A DNA stretch of 64,000 nt from Zygaena filipendulae. Lineage: Eukaryota; Arthropoda; Insecta; Lepidoptera; Zygaenidae. The position numbers were made by a program, and so were the translations under genes. Each line of letters opens with the position of its first letter. Position 1 is the stretch's first letter. Positions 12,005 through 22,557 of the stretch are shown piece after piece. The notes below the pieces were generated by a model, which had not been told where the DNA came from, ran no database searches, and saw nothing but the letters and a program-made list of their open reading frames with translations. The stretch is from positions 1,949,501-2,013,500 of the forward strand of contig OU015670.1 in the NCBI GenBank assembly GCA_907165275.2, given 5' to 3'.

Positions 12005-12220
12005 CTTTTTGGACCACGTCTTTGGTCCGTCCTCTTCCATGATCTGCAGCACTACGTCCACAAGATCCACTCGCTTGGAGCCACGTCCGAACCGGAAAAC
12101 AAATTTATCCCGTTTCCCGCTACGCTTTTTCAGTCGCTTCGTGCAGCCAGCGAGCTTAGTTTTTGTTTTGCGTGCGATGGACATCGAAGTTTGCATGCTA
12201 TGGCAGTAGGTATGAGACAT
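12005..12220 (-). CDS. Unrecognised basic nuclear-type protein, exon 1
   Basis: First coding exon, 72 codons from ATG at 12218-12220. In-frame alternative ATGs follow, including one at 12184, and the protein could start there. The peptide is Lys/Arg-rich (KLAGCTKRLKKRSGKRDK), then FRFGRGSKRVDLVDVVLQI, ending TWSKK at a weak donor AAG/GTTGGC. With exons 2-4 it would give about 323 residues. I do not recognise the family; the segment VDVVLQI...TWSKKQAVTLIMEL is probably an ordered helical region. Confidence 0.5.
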
Positions 12221-15009
12221 TATATTTAAATAATATGTTATCTACCTATTAAGTAAACCTAACCTAACCTAACACCAGAGGTCTTCGTATTTATCTTTAT
12301 ATTTATTCGCGACTCCCTCGGGACCTCTAAAAAGTAGGTACCTATCCTATTGTTAGTCAGGACTCTGGGAGGTTACCTAACTTGGAAATGCTAGATTCTA
12401 AAAATTCTTTCACTGATATTAGAAGCTTCAGTAATATTTTGGAACAGCGTTCTTACGAGAACACCGCAGGTCGCTGGTGAATCCGCGGAGGAACAGCTAA
12501 TCCTATTATGAATGCGAATAAAAGTTTATCTATTGGTTTGTCTATCGGTCACCTTTTCACACTAACTGCTCAACCGATCACCATGAAATTTTGCATAGGT
12601 AGGTACACGTTGTCAGGGGTAGGAAAGGACATCGGGTAGGTAGATACTTTTATCCCGGAATTCCCGCAGGAACTCCGAAAATAACGCGGGTGAAACTGCG
12701 GGGCTCAGCTAGTTAGAAATAAATATGAATTTCAAGGCCCATCCAAATTGATGACGGCTGAAGGCCACTATCAACACCATTAGTGCCTACATCGAGGGGT
12801 TAATTCGGCTCACGACAAACACAAAACGAAAAACGCCTCGCTTAGTATCTCCCCACATATTATACCTATCCATACTAGTATTAAGTCAATCAGTCGGCTC
12901 AACGAGGATATATGAGGGGAGAATGGGGACTTTTAAGATGCAAGAACGATGCGGTTTAAGTTTTCTCTTTTCGCTCACACCAGTGACGCCACAATCGGCA
13001 CCAGCAGAAGATCAGCGTCGCCCCCCCCCCGGTTCCCGACTTATGCTGAGCTGGTTGCCTTTTTGTTGCGACACGACAAGCTGTTTCTGCGTCTTTTTTG
13101 TTATTGGATATTAACGGTTGTCGTAACGAATAAAGTTCATTTCATTCATTTTAATTCATTGACCCGAAGGAAATATAACAGCCTGTCATTATAGCTCTTT
13201 TGAGCTGTTTGCAACCCTCAGACATCAAATGAATAAAATCAGAGGAAATAAATCTTAAAGGTGTTTTATGTCATGAGGAACTATTGCATGTAATGTTTAG
13301 AAGCTCATAGGAATGTTAAGACTTAATCAACTGGTAAATTACACAAAAATGCTTCCTGTAAATTAGCACCAGTGAATGATTTCATTCATTGCAGAGCACC
13401 CTTAGGCCTATATTACTAAACACTACCATGGACCAATAAAACTATGGTATGGCAATTGAGTCCTTCTTGTTTAATTGGTCCACGACACTACTCAGACTTT
13501 ATAACTCTGAAGTCATTATAGAGGAAGAAGACTCAAAGACTTAAATACTTTTGAGTCAGTGATATTATGAATATTATACTCAAAAGCCATGATATTATGA
13601 GTATTATACTTACCTATACCTATTATAAAAAGCATGGACCAATTGAAGTAAAGAGGAAAGATTTTATTTTTTGTTTGTTTGTTTGTTATAATTTAACTCA
13701 AAAACTACTGGACCGATTTCAAAAATCTTTCACCCTTAGAAAGCTACACTATCCCCGGGTAACATAGGCTATATTGTAATCCGGAATTCCCGCGGGGACT
13801 CCGAAATTAACGCGGGTGGAACCGCAGGCAACAGCTAGTATATTATATAAGTATAATACTAATAATATAATCGCTTTTGAATACAGTTTACTATGGGCAT
13901 GGGGCATGCTAATCTCACACTTTCCATTTTCCAAAAAAAAACAATAATGACTACATCTCATTTGCAGTTTGCAACATACCATACTTACAGCTGAAATGCA
14001 ACCAAATAATGAAGTTTCACATTTCTTTGGACATTTTTCTAGATATCACAATAATTTTCCTTTTTTTTTTAATTAAAAGTTACAAAATTTTAACATAGTA
14101 CTCTTCTGAGCTTCTAAGTGAATACTATGACATTTAAGGTCAATCAAAAAAAAATTTTTTTCAGTTTTCCTACAAAGAGGTTAGCTTTGGTTGTGTTATT
14201 CTGGCAGTACAGTTCATAAACTAGTCAGTGTAACAGTAAAACATAGTGATTATATTATGATCTTTGGTGTAACAGCTTGGAATATTTATATCCAAACAGA
14301 TTACATCAGTAGTCTAACAATTTGGAAAAAACATGTGCAAACATTTTGATGATCGAACTACTAATCAGACTAGTTGGAAAATAAACATTTTTTCTTCTTT
14401 ACACTGTATTGAAAAGAATCATGTTCGGTTTTAACCAATAACTCAAATGTGAATACATGCATTCTATTTTATGAAATGGACACCTGATGCCCTGATTTGT
14501 TAACTATAGTGTGTGCAGCCTTGCTATATCAGGGAATATCCAATATATTATGGTACAATGCTAGGTATTTATACAACGTATAATTAAAGCATTGTTATAG
14601 ATATATGGATCACTTAAGTACCCTACCTAATCAAAACTCTACAATTACATTTTAGCCTTGAGAGCTCTCACACATTACTAACTTGTAACATTTAATCTGC
14701 CAGTTTAATGTTGTATTCGCCATGAATACATAGATAGGTACACTTGTAAAATTAGGATTTCATAGTTGTTAACAAACTGATCAAACTATTGGCCTATCAA
14801 CTACATACCTACTAGGTAGTTAAGAGTTTTCAGAATCATTCAAAATTGCATCGGTTATGTCAGGATACTGAACTGAACAGATAGTCTTCCTAATAAACAT
14901 ATTGCTATGTTTACAAATAAAACAACAGAAAAAAGTCACGAAATCTTATACTTAGCACTTTTTCAATCACAAAAACTTAGAGGAAACTTAAGAGCTACTT
15001 TGGATTTGT
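12221..15009. other. Intergenic, repeats and unassigned DNA
   Basis: Holds a Helitron-like element (12501-12712), a degenerate relative ending ACAGCTAG near 13838, and a stretch at about 12760-13160 with long-terminal-repeat character (GT-rich middle, then AATAAAGTTCATTTC). The latter could be a solo LTR but no inverted TG/CA ends or target duplication were resolved. 13850-15009 is AT-rich and shows nothing recognisable; part is likely the 3' flank of SmD1. Confidence 0.5.
12501..12712 (+). mobile_element. Non-autonomous Helitron-like element
   Basis: Begins TCCTATTATGAATGCGAA after A, ends GGGGCTCAGCTAG before T, with CCCGCAGGAACTCCG inside. About 212 bp. Confidence 0.65.
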
Positions 15010-15390
15010 TTATCGACGACCACGACCACGACCCCCTCGTCCTCCTCTTGGCCCTCCGCGACCGCCGCGCCCTCTGCCTCGACCACCCCTCGCGCCACCG
15101 CCTCTCTGGAATCCTTCACGTTTACCGCGTCCTTTTGGTGTGTCATCTATGAGCAACGTCTCCAAAGGCAGGCTGTCCGGCAGCAGGAAATACCTTATGT
15201 TGTTACCGCGTATCGCCAATGTTTCAAAATGCACTTCTTCTTTATTTTTTAACACAACTTTCACAGTTTTCAAATGTGTGTTCATCGCGACATCGACGCC
15301 TGTTATTGTGCCGTGAACTGTGCTACCATTTTTTAGCTCGATCGCAACAGACTCATGGCTGAGCTTCATCAGAAACCTCACTAACTTCAT
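15010..15390 (-). CDS. SNRPD1: Small nuclear ribonucleoprotein Sm D1
   Basis: Encodes a 126-residue Sm D1 protein, one of seven Sm proteins that form the ring on U1, U2, U4 and U5 snRNAs for pre-mRNA splicing. It starts [20 protein letters not shown], the expected Sm1 fold, with MNTHLK near residues 36-41. The Sm2 motif [12 protein letters not shown] spans about residues 60-71. Residues from about 87 form an Arg-Gly tail ([13 protein letters not shown]) that is normally symmetrically dimethylated and read by SMN. The start at 15390 matches the family N-terminus exactly; length is slightly above the vertebrate 119 because of the longer RG tail. The frame is uninterrupted, so the gene is intronless here. 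It is divergent from the centrin-like gene, about 1 kb away. Confidence 0.96.
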   Translation of the reverse strand: MKLVRFLMKLSHESVAIELKNGSTVHGTITGVDVAMNTHLKTVKVVLKNKEEVHFETLAIRGNNIRYFLLPDSLPLETLLIDDTPKGRGKREGFQRGGGARGGRGRGRGGRGGPRGGRGGRGRGRR

Positions 15391-16389
15391 TTTGTTGTAC
15401 TATTTGGTCGATTTTCTTAGAAATTACGCCGGCGTCGGCAATTACTAGGTAACAAATTCCTAACCTCTCAAAAGTCAGAAACATGAAACAAAAATGGCGG
15501 GATACCATACCAGTGTTGCTATTTTTTGTTTCTATTCTTTTTTTTTTGTTATGGCGTCGCGCGGTTTGCGCATTTTGCCAGTTTCAAGGTAGGGAAACGA
15601 TGTTATTAAACATGAAAAGGATGCGGATTCGGAATTTTGGATAGGATCAGGACACTGTGGGTTATTTTCTATTCTTTTTGGTAAAGTTAGTTCTTCTGAG
15701 GTTTACCCCTTTCGGGGAAGGCAAAGGAAACAGTCGATAAAATAGCCATTGGATACAAATTATTGTTCGGTGTTGCTACTTGTTTACAATAATACTAACG
15801 GTTTCCTAATAATAATGCCGCACATATTAAATAATTTTATTAAGACGTTATGAGCCAGAAAATTGGTCAAAAAAGTCTAGATAAATAGGCATTCATAAAG
15901 TAGATAGACAAAGAGAATGTAATCGTTGAAGAAAATCTCAGGTTGTTGAAGGGTGAAAGCCGTACCGTATTTTGACCCCGAGCAGGAAACTGGCTTTGAA
16001 GAGAGCCATGTTTTAACTTGGGGAACAATCTAATATTATCATTGGCGTTTCGCCATAGTAGATGAAGAAATTTTTATTACTAAGAAACGTTGTCACTCAG
16101 AAGAATTGCTAGTTATTCTTCTGAGCGTTGTCATTGGCAAATTATAATTATTATAGACGCCATTATTAAAGAAGAAGAAGAAAATCTCAGAACAATAAAA
16201 GAAAATAGGTACCTAACTCAGATGAATAAAACTTTGACATTTTGTCTTAATTTGATCCTGATCATTCGATTTATTTTCCTTGTTGATCAATAATAATAAA
16301 AGTGTTAAAGGAGGTATTGTTGTTGTTGATTATTCTTTATTTAATTTCAAAATAATCCGAAGAAGTCCGTAAGCTTTCTGCAGGAAAAA
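15391..16389. promoter_or_regulatory. Divergent promoter region of SmD1 and the centrin-like gene
   Basis: The 1-kb gap must hold the promoters of both divergent genes. Close to SmD1 is a GC-rich ATGGCGTCGCGCGG segment (about 15550). Bases 15950-16175 are a SINE-like repeat (GTCATTGGCAAATTATAAT, then GACGCCATTATTAAAG) that also occurs at 25022-25270 and 32139-32316. No TATA box could be assigned. Confidence 0.4.
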
Positions 16390-16494
16390 ATGAATCCTGA
16401 AGAAGATTTACCAGATCGAGAAGCAGAGGTAGAAGAACAACCAGAAGAAAAGGAGAAAACTATTTGTGCTAGATTAATTTTCACGCCTCAACAG
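16390..16494 (+). CDS. Centrin-like EF-hand protein, alternative first exon A
   Basis: Starts ATG AAT CCT and runs 35 codons to donor CAG/GTACCT in phase 0. The peptide is acidic (EEQPEEKEK) and ends ARLIFTPQQ, equivalent to the short lead-in helix before the first centrin EF-hand. Joined directly to the exon at 17247 it gives a 181-residue protein. The exon at 17046 has the same structure and is probably mutually exclusive with this one. Confidence 0.65.
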
Positions 16495-17045
16495 GTACCT
16501 AGATGTCCAATAGATCTTAGATAGATCTAGAGTCTTTGATAATCTCGCAAAATAAAAAAATATGTCAGCGAAAATACCTTACATTTTTTTATTCACCCGC
16601 GTAAGTTTCGGCATAAGAACTCGAATAAAAAGTAACCTAAGTTACTCTTTATAACATTAACCGAAAAAATTTCCTGCCAAAATTGGTTCAACCGTTTCGT
16701 TCGGAGAGAAACAAAATTAAGTTTTTGGTTTTAAATACCGTATTTACTGCCACATGCATTAGCTAAAAAAAAAGCTGTTAAAAAGCTTATACTTATTTTA
16801 AAATTACAAACAGAGACTAGGATTTTATTATTTTATATTATGTACCATGGACCAATTAAACTAGATTAATTGGTCCATGTTATGTACCTACAATTCAAAT
16901 AAAATTTATCATTACGGAGAAATGGAGAGTTACCATTTTAAAGTAAGTACCTACCTAACCACCACTAACTACGAGTTTTATTTAATCGATATGGACGGAG
17001 TTATTGTCATTGCCATCTAGACTACTTTTAAATTAAATTGAAGTC

Positions 17046-17168
17046 ATGGATGGTGCTTATGTGAATTTATCGGGGACTGCTGAGTTTTCTGATTTGGAAA
17101 ACGAAGATATTACCAAAACTTTTCCAGAAAAAGAAATTCAATCAAAGCTTTTCTTCACTGCAGAACAG
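17046..17168 (+). CDS. Centrin-like EF-hand protein, alternative first exon B
   Basis: Starts ATG GAT GGT and runs 41 codons to donor CAG/GTTCAA, phase 0. The end, SKLFFTAEQ, parallels ARLIFTPQQ of exon A. A stop codon (TAA) lies in frame a few codons upstream of this ATG and no acceptor leads into it in frame, so it cannot simply follow exon A. The likely outcome is two isoforms with different N-termini; the exon B form would be 187 residues. Confidence 0.6.
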
Positions 17169-17246
17169 GTTCAATTAAAGAGTTGATAATAACAAAATGA
17201 ACGGTAGGACGTAGGCACACAATTTCTTAAACTATTTTTTTTCTAG

Positions 17247-17340
17247 GAAAATGATCTGCGTGCTGCATTCAATTTATTGGATCATACGGGTGAAGGCAAA
17301 ATCAAAGCAGAAGATTTCAGGGTTGTCATTAAAGCTCTAG
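17247..17340 (+). CDS. Centrin-like EF-hand protein, exon 2 (EF-hand 1)
   Basis: Acceptor TTTTTCTAG, donor CTAG/GTGATG, phase 0 to phase 1. Encodes ENDLRAAFNLLDHTGEGKIK and the rest of EF-hand 1. Loop DHTGEGKIKAED has Asp at positions 1 and 12 and is a plausible but atypical Ca2+ loop. Matches the centrin pattern of EAFDLFD followed by a loop. Confidence 0.85.
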
Positions 17341-17448
17341 GTGATGTATTTTTCTTTTTCTTAATTCATAAAATGCTGTGTCGTTCTATAAAAAGGTATA
17401 TTATCCATAATATTCATCTTGTGTTCATTACGCCATCCATAAATAATA

Positions 17449-17752
17449 GGCTAGTTTCCTGGGTAAAAAAATCAAAATTCTATTTAGTCCGTCAGTTAGA
17501 TAATAAAAAAATAAAAGACACGTATTTTTAGCTTTTTTAAAATAATGGAAATATGCATAGATAAAGCGCATTAAAGTTTAGGGTGGGGGACTCGTGATGT
17601 CACAGCTCGCTATAAAGTGCGAACAAACTGTAGCGAGGCGTGACGTCATGTGAAATTTCGACTTGATATATCTCCGTTATTTTTTGGTTACATAAAAAAA
17701 AAAATACGTGTCCAATATTTTTTAATAATCTACAAAACGGACTAAAAAAGAA
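17449..17752 (+). repeat. CRE-bearing palindromic MITE in a centrin intron
   Basis: Starts near TAGGCTAGTTTCCTGGG, contains TTAGTCCGTCAGTTAGAT, two CRE-like blocks (GTGATGTCAC and CGTGACGTCATG) and ends near ACGGACTAAAAAAG. The right terminus is truncated compared with the full copy at 32744-33070, with which it is nearly identical. Confidence 0.8.
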
Positions 17753-18485
17753 AATTTAGGAACTCAATTCGTGTGTATTTACAATTTTTAACAGACTTCA
17801 AAAAAAAAGGAGGAGTTCCCAATTCGACGCGTATGTTTTTTTTTATGTTTGTTACCTCAGAACTTTCGACTGGGTAAACCGATTTTGATGATTTTTTTTT
17901 ATTTGAAAGTTGGGGCTTCCCGTGAGGTCCCATTGTCATGAAATCAGGATCTGATGATGGGATTTTGAAGAAATCGAGGAAACTCTTCAAATATTATAGG
18001 CGGTTGTTCAAATATTATAGCAATTTAGGTATTTTTTATAGTAAATTCAAAATTTTTCATTTTCTTTCGACTCGAATCGATGAAGTGGAACTGACGATGA
18101 AGACCATAGGTGACCACCGGAATTATTGAATATTATTAGGATTTCAGTTTGCGATTCAATTACTCTAAAATGCTTGCTAAGCAATTTATGTTACAATGCA
18201 TATTATGATGAAGTGCAGCCGATGGTAAAGTGGTCTAAGAGAACTCCTTAACGATTAATGTCCCTGCATCGGGAAAAAGTAATTTTTTGTAAAAGGTTAT
18301 GAGCTGTTGACCTTAGGCTATTGTCACTTAGATAAATTATAAACCAGCCCACATAAAAGCGAAAAATAAACTTTAATATTTTTTTTTTTTTTTGGAAAAC
18401 TCAAAATATCCGATGATCGTTTTTTTTTAATATCTAATTATTTTAAACTTTGTGGCTGTAACATTGTTTCCAACTATATTTTTAG

Positions 18486-18659
18486 GCTATGAGCCGTCAA
18501 ATGAGGAGCTCCAGAAAATGATAAACGGAGTTGACAAAGGACATACCGGGAAGCTTAGCTTCGAAAATTTCGAAACAGCTATAATGAGAAAAGTGATGTC
18601 TCAAGACAGCGATGGAGATATCATGAAGAGTTTCCGTCTTTTTGACATGGATGACAGTG
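18486..18659 (+). CDS. Centrin-like EF-hand protein, exon 3 (EF-hands 2 and 3 start)
   Basis: Acceptor ATTTTTAG, donor AGTG/GTGAGC, phase 1 to phase 1. Encodes GYEPSNEELQKMINGVDKG, a degenerate second loop (DKGHTGKLSFEN, lacking the position-12 acid), the connecting helix with RKVMSQ, and the start of EF-hand 3 (FRLFDMDDSG). Very close to centrins in layout. Confidence 0.88.
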
Positions 18660-18749
18660 GTGAGCAATTAGTCAAATCCGTATATCGTAATTATGAAACT
18701 GAAAAATTAAAATGTTAATCATTAATTTTGCTTGTTAAATTTATTTCAG

Positions 18750-18862
18750 GAGCAATAAATTTCGACAATTTAAAAGCCGTTACACAAGTGCTTGGCACTT
18801 ACTTAACTGATGAGGAAATAGAAGAAATGATAGACGATGCTGATAAAGATTTTGACGGTGCT
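18750..18862 (+). CDS. Centrin-like EF-hand protein, exon 4 (EF-hands 3 end and 4 start)
   Basis: Acceptor TTTATTTCAG, donor GCT/GTAAGT, phase 1 to phase 0. Completes EF-hand 3 (GAINFDNLK; position 12 is Asn, so Ca2+ binding is doubtful), then EEIEEMIDDADKDFDGA of EF-hand 4. Confidence 0.88.
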
Positions 18863-19053
18863 GTAAGTATTATTTTGATAATAATTGAAAATTTAAATAA
18901 AACCTTATAAATTGTTAACGAAGCATGTCTGCTACAAAATATTGCTACAAGTTAAAAATATTTTCATGTCCTTCTTTGAGTCGTTCTTTATTCCAAGGAA
19001 AAAATGAACTTGCTTGATCCAACAATATTCATGCTACCTATGCCTTATTTCAG

Positions 19054-19113
19054 ATATCAGTACAAGAATTCATGAAGATGATTAAAAATTGTGTTCACAT
19101 CGTAACACCCTGA
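19054..19113 (+). CDS. Centrin-like EF-hand protein, exon 5 (terminal)
   Basis: Acceptor TTATTTCAG, then ISVQEFMKMIKNCVHIVTP and stop TGA at 19111-19113. It completes EF-hand 4, whose loop DKDFDGAISVQE is the only fully canonical one. Centrins act at centrioles, basal bodies and in nuclear excision repair/mRNA export complexes; with three weakened loops, this is a divergent member and may be a testis or cilium paralogue. The protein total is 181 or 187 residues depending on the first exon. Confidence 0.85.
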   Translation: MSVQEFMKMIKNCVHIVTP

Positions 19114-19540
19114 TTTTATTAAAATTTTGTGAAGTGTTTTCGAAGTTTATAATATTTTTAGGTGGCAATACTGTGGTAATTTTCTGCTTTAACTTTGTAT
19201 CACTAATTAGTAAATAATTATTTTGTTTTAATTTAGGTTGTCTCTTATTTTACTAATTTCTTATAATTATATAAAATAGTTTGATGAATTTATTCCAATT
19301 TTTTTTTACTGGCAGCTCGAATATGAGTTTTTTAGGGACAGGGACACAGTTTATTTACCTGCGTCGATGACATGAGTTTACAAAGATTAGGAACTGAGTG
19401 AACTGACAGTTGAGATTCAAATTTACTTTTCATTTTGCCGTCTTCGATTTGTTTGTAATTTTTTGATGTTGATCGACTTTGTTAAAATAGTAAAAAAGAA
19501 GAAGTAAAGTTATAAAGTGGTTGCAAATTATCAATTTTAA

Positions 19541-19624
19541 ATGGTGTTTGGTGAATTTTATGGTCACCCGTTGATAAATAAACCCGAATCAAAAAAACGA
19601 ACTCATAATTCTAAAAAATTATAA
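19541..19624 (+). other. Upstream ORF overlapping the next start codon (TAATG)
   Basis: A 27-codon frame starting ATG GTG TTT at 19541 ends in TAA at 19622-19624, whose last A is the first base of the ATG at 19624. If the transcript begins upstream of 19541, translation of the coiled-coil protein would depend on leaky scanning or reinitiation. It may also be chance. Confidence 0.35.
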
Positions 19625-20191
19625 TGGGTAAGTTAATACTTTGGTAGTTTTGCTACTAACATTAAATTAAGTATTAACGTAGTAAATGATAACTTACCAA
19701 CTACCCCTAATGAGATAAGCGCAACATAAACAAGATCGAATAAAAACGCCAATCTTGATAAAATTTTATACAACATGTTTTCAGACGGAGCTGACATCAG
19801 TTTAGAAGAGAAATGTGAAAACTTAATGAACGTTGTCGTCGAATCACGAAAAGTTCTCGGCAAAATGTGTATAAGTTACGAGGACAAATGTCATATAGTG
19901 GAAAACAAATTATTTAAATTACAGCTTGACACCATAGCTAACTTTAGTTTTAAACCAAAGAATCCAATACCACAAGTAGACGTTGAAGATATGAACAAAG
20001 ACTTGGACAACTTTGCTGTTGAAATTTTAGAAAAACAAAAAAGATTAGACAGTTTGAGAAGGAGTTTAAAAAATACTCAAGACATAGTTTTACAACTGAA
20101 AAATGATAAGGTTGGCTGTAAGTTGAGAAAACCTTTGACAGCAGAGTCTATACTTGAGGAAGTAAAAGCTAAAAAGGCTAAAATAAACTGA
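19624..20191 (+). CDS. Small coiled-coil protein of unknown function (two exons)
   Basis: The coding sequence joins ATG G (19624-19627, donor GTAAGT) to 19785-20191 after acceptor CATGTTTTCAG. The result is a 136-residue protein starting MDGADISLEEKCENLMNV and ending with a Lys-rich tail (AESILEEVKAKKAKIN). It is helical throughout, with heptad-like spacing in the second half (EILEKQKRLDSLRRSLKN), and has no signal peptide or membrane segment. Only four coding bases lie in exon 1. A poly(A) signal AATAAA is at 20226-20231. Small size and coiled-coil content recall small subunits of kinetochore or trafficking complexes, but that is a guess. The first exon is inferred from splice signals alone. 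Confidence 0.7.
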
Positions 20192-22557
20192 TAATTGTTA
20201 ATAGATAGGCAACATAACAACTAACAATAAAATCTTTAACAGAGCTTGGAAATAAAGTTCGAAAAACAGATTTTTATGTACATAGTCTACTACACTACTA
20301 ATTGCTTATGGTTTGTCTCATGCTACTTACAGAATTTGAAACGGAAGAAAATTTCTTAATCTACCTCCAGAATCACTGGCTGGCTAAGCAACCTTCTATA
20401 CCGTGTCCCTACAAAATTTGACATTGGCAGAATCACCATCCAAACGGTGGAGCTATAAACCCACAAGTCAGAATTGAATATCTTTTGATTGTTTTTGTAT
20501 TAATTATTGTATATTGAAATCAAACTTTGATGACTTAAAATGGGTTTTTTCCACCACTCACCAGTGACAAATGGGAAAAATTCAAACAGTATTGCTTTCC
20601 ATTTGTCACCTAACACTGCCAGAGGCAATGACCCCTCCAACAATCTGTATGCATAATATGTTACAGATTGGGTGTTGTGGGATTGAATATTCTTCATGCT
20701 GAATGTTAGCTAGGTTTTAATCTTCTTTTAGGTCTTTGACATAATAGACCATTTGCTTATAGCAAAGACATTCTATATAATAAAGGGGCCTTATAGAATA
20801 AATGAAATATTTTTTTAGATACAATGAATAATTTGACAATTCTCAGTAAGTATACAAAAAAATACTGTTGTAAATTGATGTACAGACATTCAGACGAAAT
20901 AAGAACTCTATTTCGTCTGAATACACACACTCAATTTATTCTGTACTAGCTGTGGCCTGTGGTTTCACCCGCGTGAGTACATATTGGAATTCCCACAGTA
21001 ACTTTTTCTAAAAGCCTAAGTTACTCCTTATAACATCAGCTATCTGCCAGTGAAAGTTCTGTTAAAATCGGCCCTGCTATTTCAGATATAAGTCAGTATC
21101 AGTCAATGACACTATTTAATACCTCTAATAGGTATTGATTTCAGTCAATGACTATATAAGCTGCCTACCGCATTGAGCGCGTGACGCGCGAGGGCAGTTA
21201 TCGTGGTTAACATCGTGTAAACGTGGTGGAATAAGCATAATATTGATCCACTAGTGATGAATATTGTGTGGAAATGGGGTTTCTTTGGGAGGTTATCTTT
21301 TTATTATATAACTTCCCACAGAGCTTCTCATTAAGGTCCAAGTGTGAAGAATGGATGTCCCGGTAAAGCTTTGAAATGTATCTCACCGATATATTTCAAT
21401 GTAAATAACTTGTAAAAAGAAAAACAAATGAACTAGCTGTATGAACTTAACTTCCTTTGCCTTCACCATAAGGGGTAAATTTAACAAAAAAATATTTATG
21501 AAAACTCGTTATTTTATTTTAATTCAATTAACCGTTGAAATATTTCATGTCACTCGACATAAACTAATTAAACAAAAAACAGAGTGCAAGCACTTATTGC
21601 TATAGCTTTCATATAATGGTGACGGTCATATTATTGTGACCCGAGGCGCGTTCCGTGGATTCGCACGAATGCACTCGAGCGCGCTCGATACCCATTCTGT
21701 GGCTTGATTCAATTTTACTCTGACAGCTGTCAGTGCGTAGTTTCACCCGTTCCGTGGCTCAGGGTGCAGCAACCAAACAACAATCTCCGAAGCAGGTTAA
21801 TTTTCACTCTGACAGCTATGTGTTGTTTAAGAAGTGTCATAGTTTGCGCTAAAAACCGGAGTCGTTGAAAAAGAAATCAATCGGAGTTCTTACGAACAAA
21901 GGGGAGGTGTCGTATGTAAAATAGTCTTATTTGCAATGTGAGTTGAGAGAAAACAAATGGCGCCTGAAATTTCAAATATTTTGAGGTTATAAAAACAACT
22001 CTATCGTTCTGTGGCTTGGTTGCAACTCAAACGAGTGAAATTTTAACCGAACAACTAGACTGCGCCCAAACCCACGCACACCCGCAAGCAAGTGAAATGA
22101 CCCTCCAGAAGAAACAGCCGCGTCTTTAGCTCTAGATGTGTATTTGATCATACGACACCGTTTAGGGCGTTTAGGCGTTTGCCTATAATATTATTTACTA
22201 TTTGTGAAATATTGGACAAAATCACGGTAAATTGCCGATGCATGCCAACATTGAAGTAGAAAAAGTAAAACCAAAGACTAGAAACGCCAATACTGTCTCT
22301 GAGTAGGACGACCCTTAGAGAGCAAACGATTTGAAATGGATTCGGTTTCCACTGCATTTCAAATTTTCAATGCATATGTAAATAACTTCAGAAAAGAAAG
22401 TCTGACTTGGCTGTGTGAACTGAGATTCCTTTGCCTTTTCCCAAAAGTAGTACATTTACCAAAAAAAAATTATTCGGTTTCCTAGCAACCAATGTAATTA
22501 TTTTTCTTTGTTTGACTTTGATTTCAATTGTTACAACTCTTCGTTCACCGTGTTACA
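20192..22557. other. Intergenic between the coiled-coil gene and PEBP
   Basis: AT-rich. About 20946-21090 is a degraded inverted Helitron-like fragment (CTAGCTGTGGCCTGTGGTTT). About 21380-21480 and 22370-22460 share an old repeat (CCTTTGCCTT followed by GGGTAAA or a variant). No open frame is supported. The last 200 bases should contain the PEBP promoter. Confidence 0.5.
20226..20231 (+). terminator. Poly(A) signal of the coiled-coil gene
   Basis: AATAAA 35 bases after the stop codon. Confidence 0.5.

Noticed and set aside
12255..12276. Telomere-like CCTAA repeats
   Set aside because: Only about three units of CTAAC; far too short for a telomere or a telomeric insertion site.
12760..13160. 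Solo LTR
   Set aside because: Composition and AATAAA fit, but no TG...CA ends, target duplication or second copy was seen.
21380..22460. Apparent duplication of the PEBP upstream region
   Set aside because: The shared CCTTTGCCTT...GGGTAAA block also occurs inverted near 15700, so it is an interspersed repeat and not a gene duplication.
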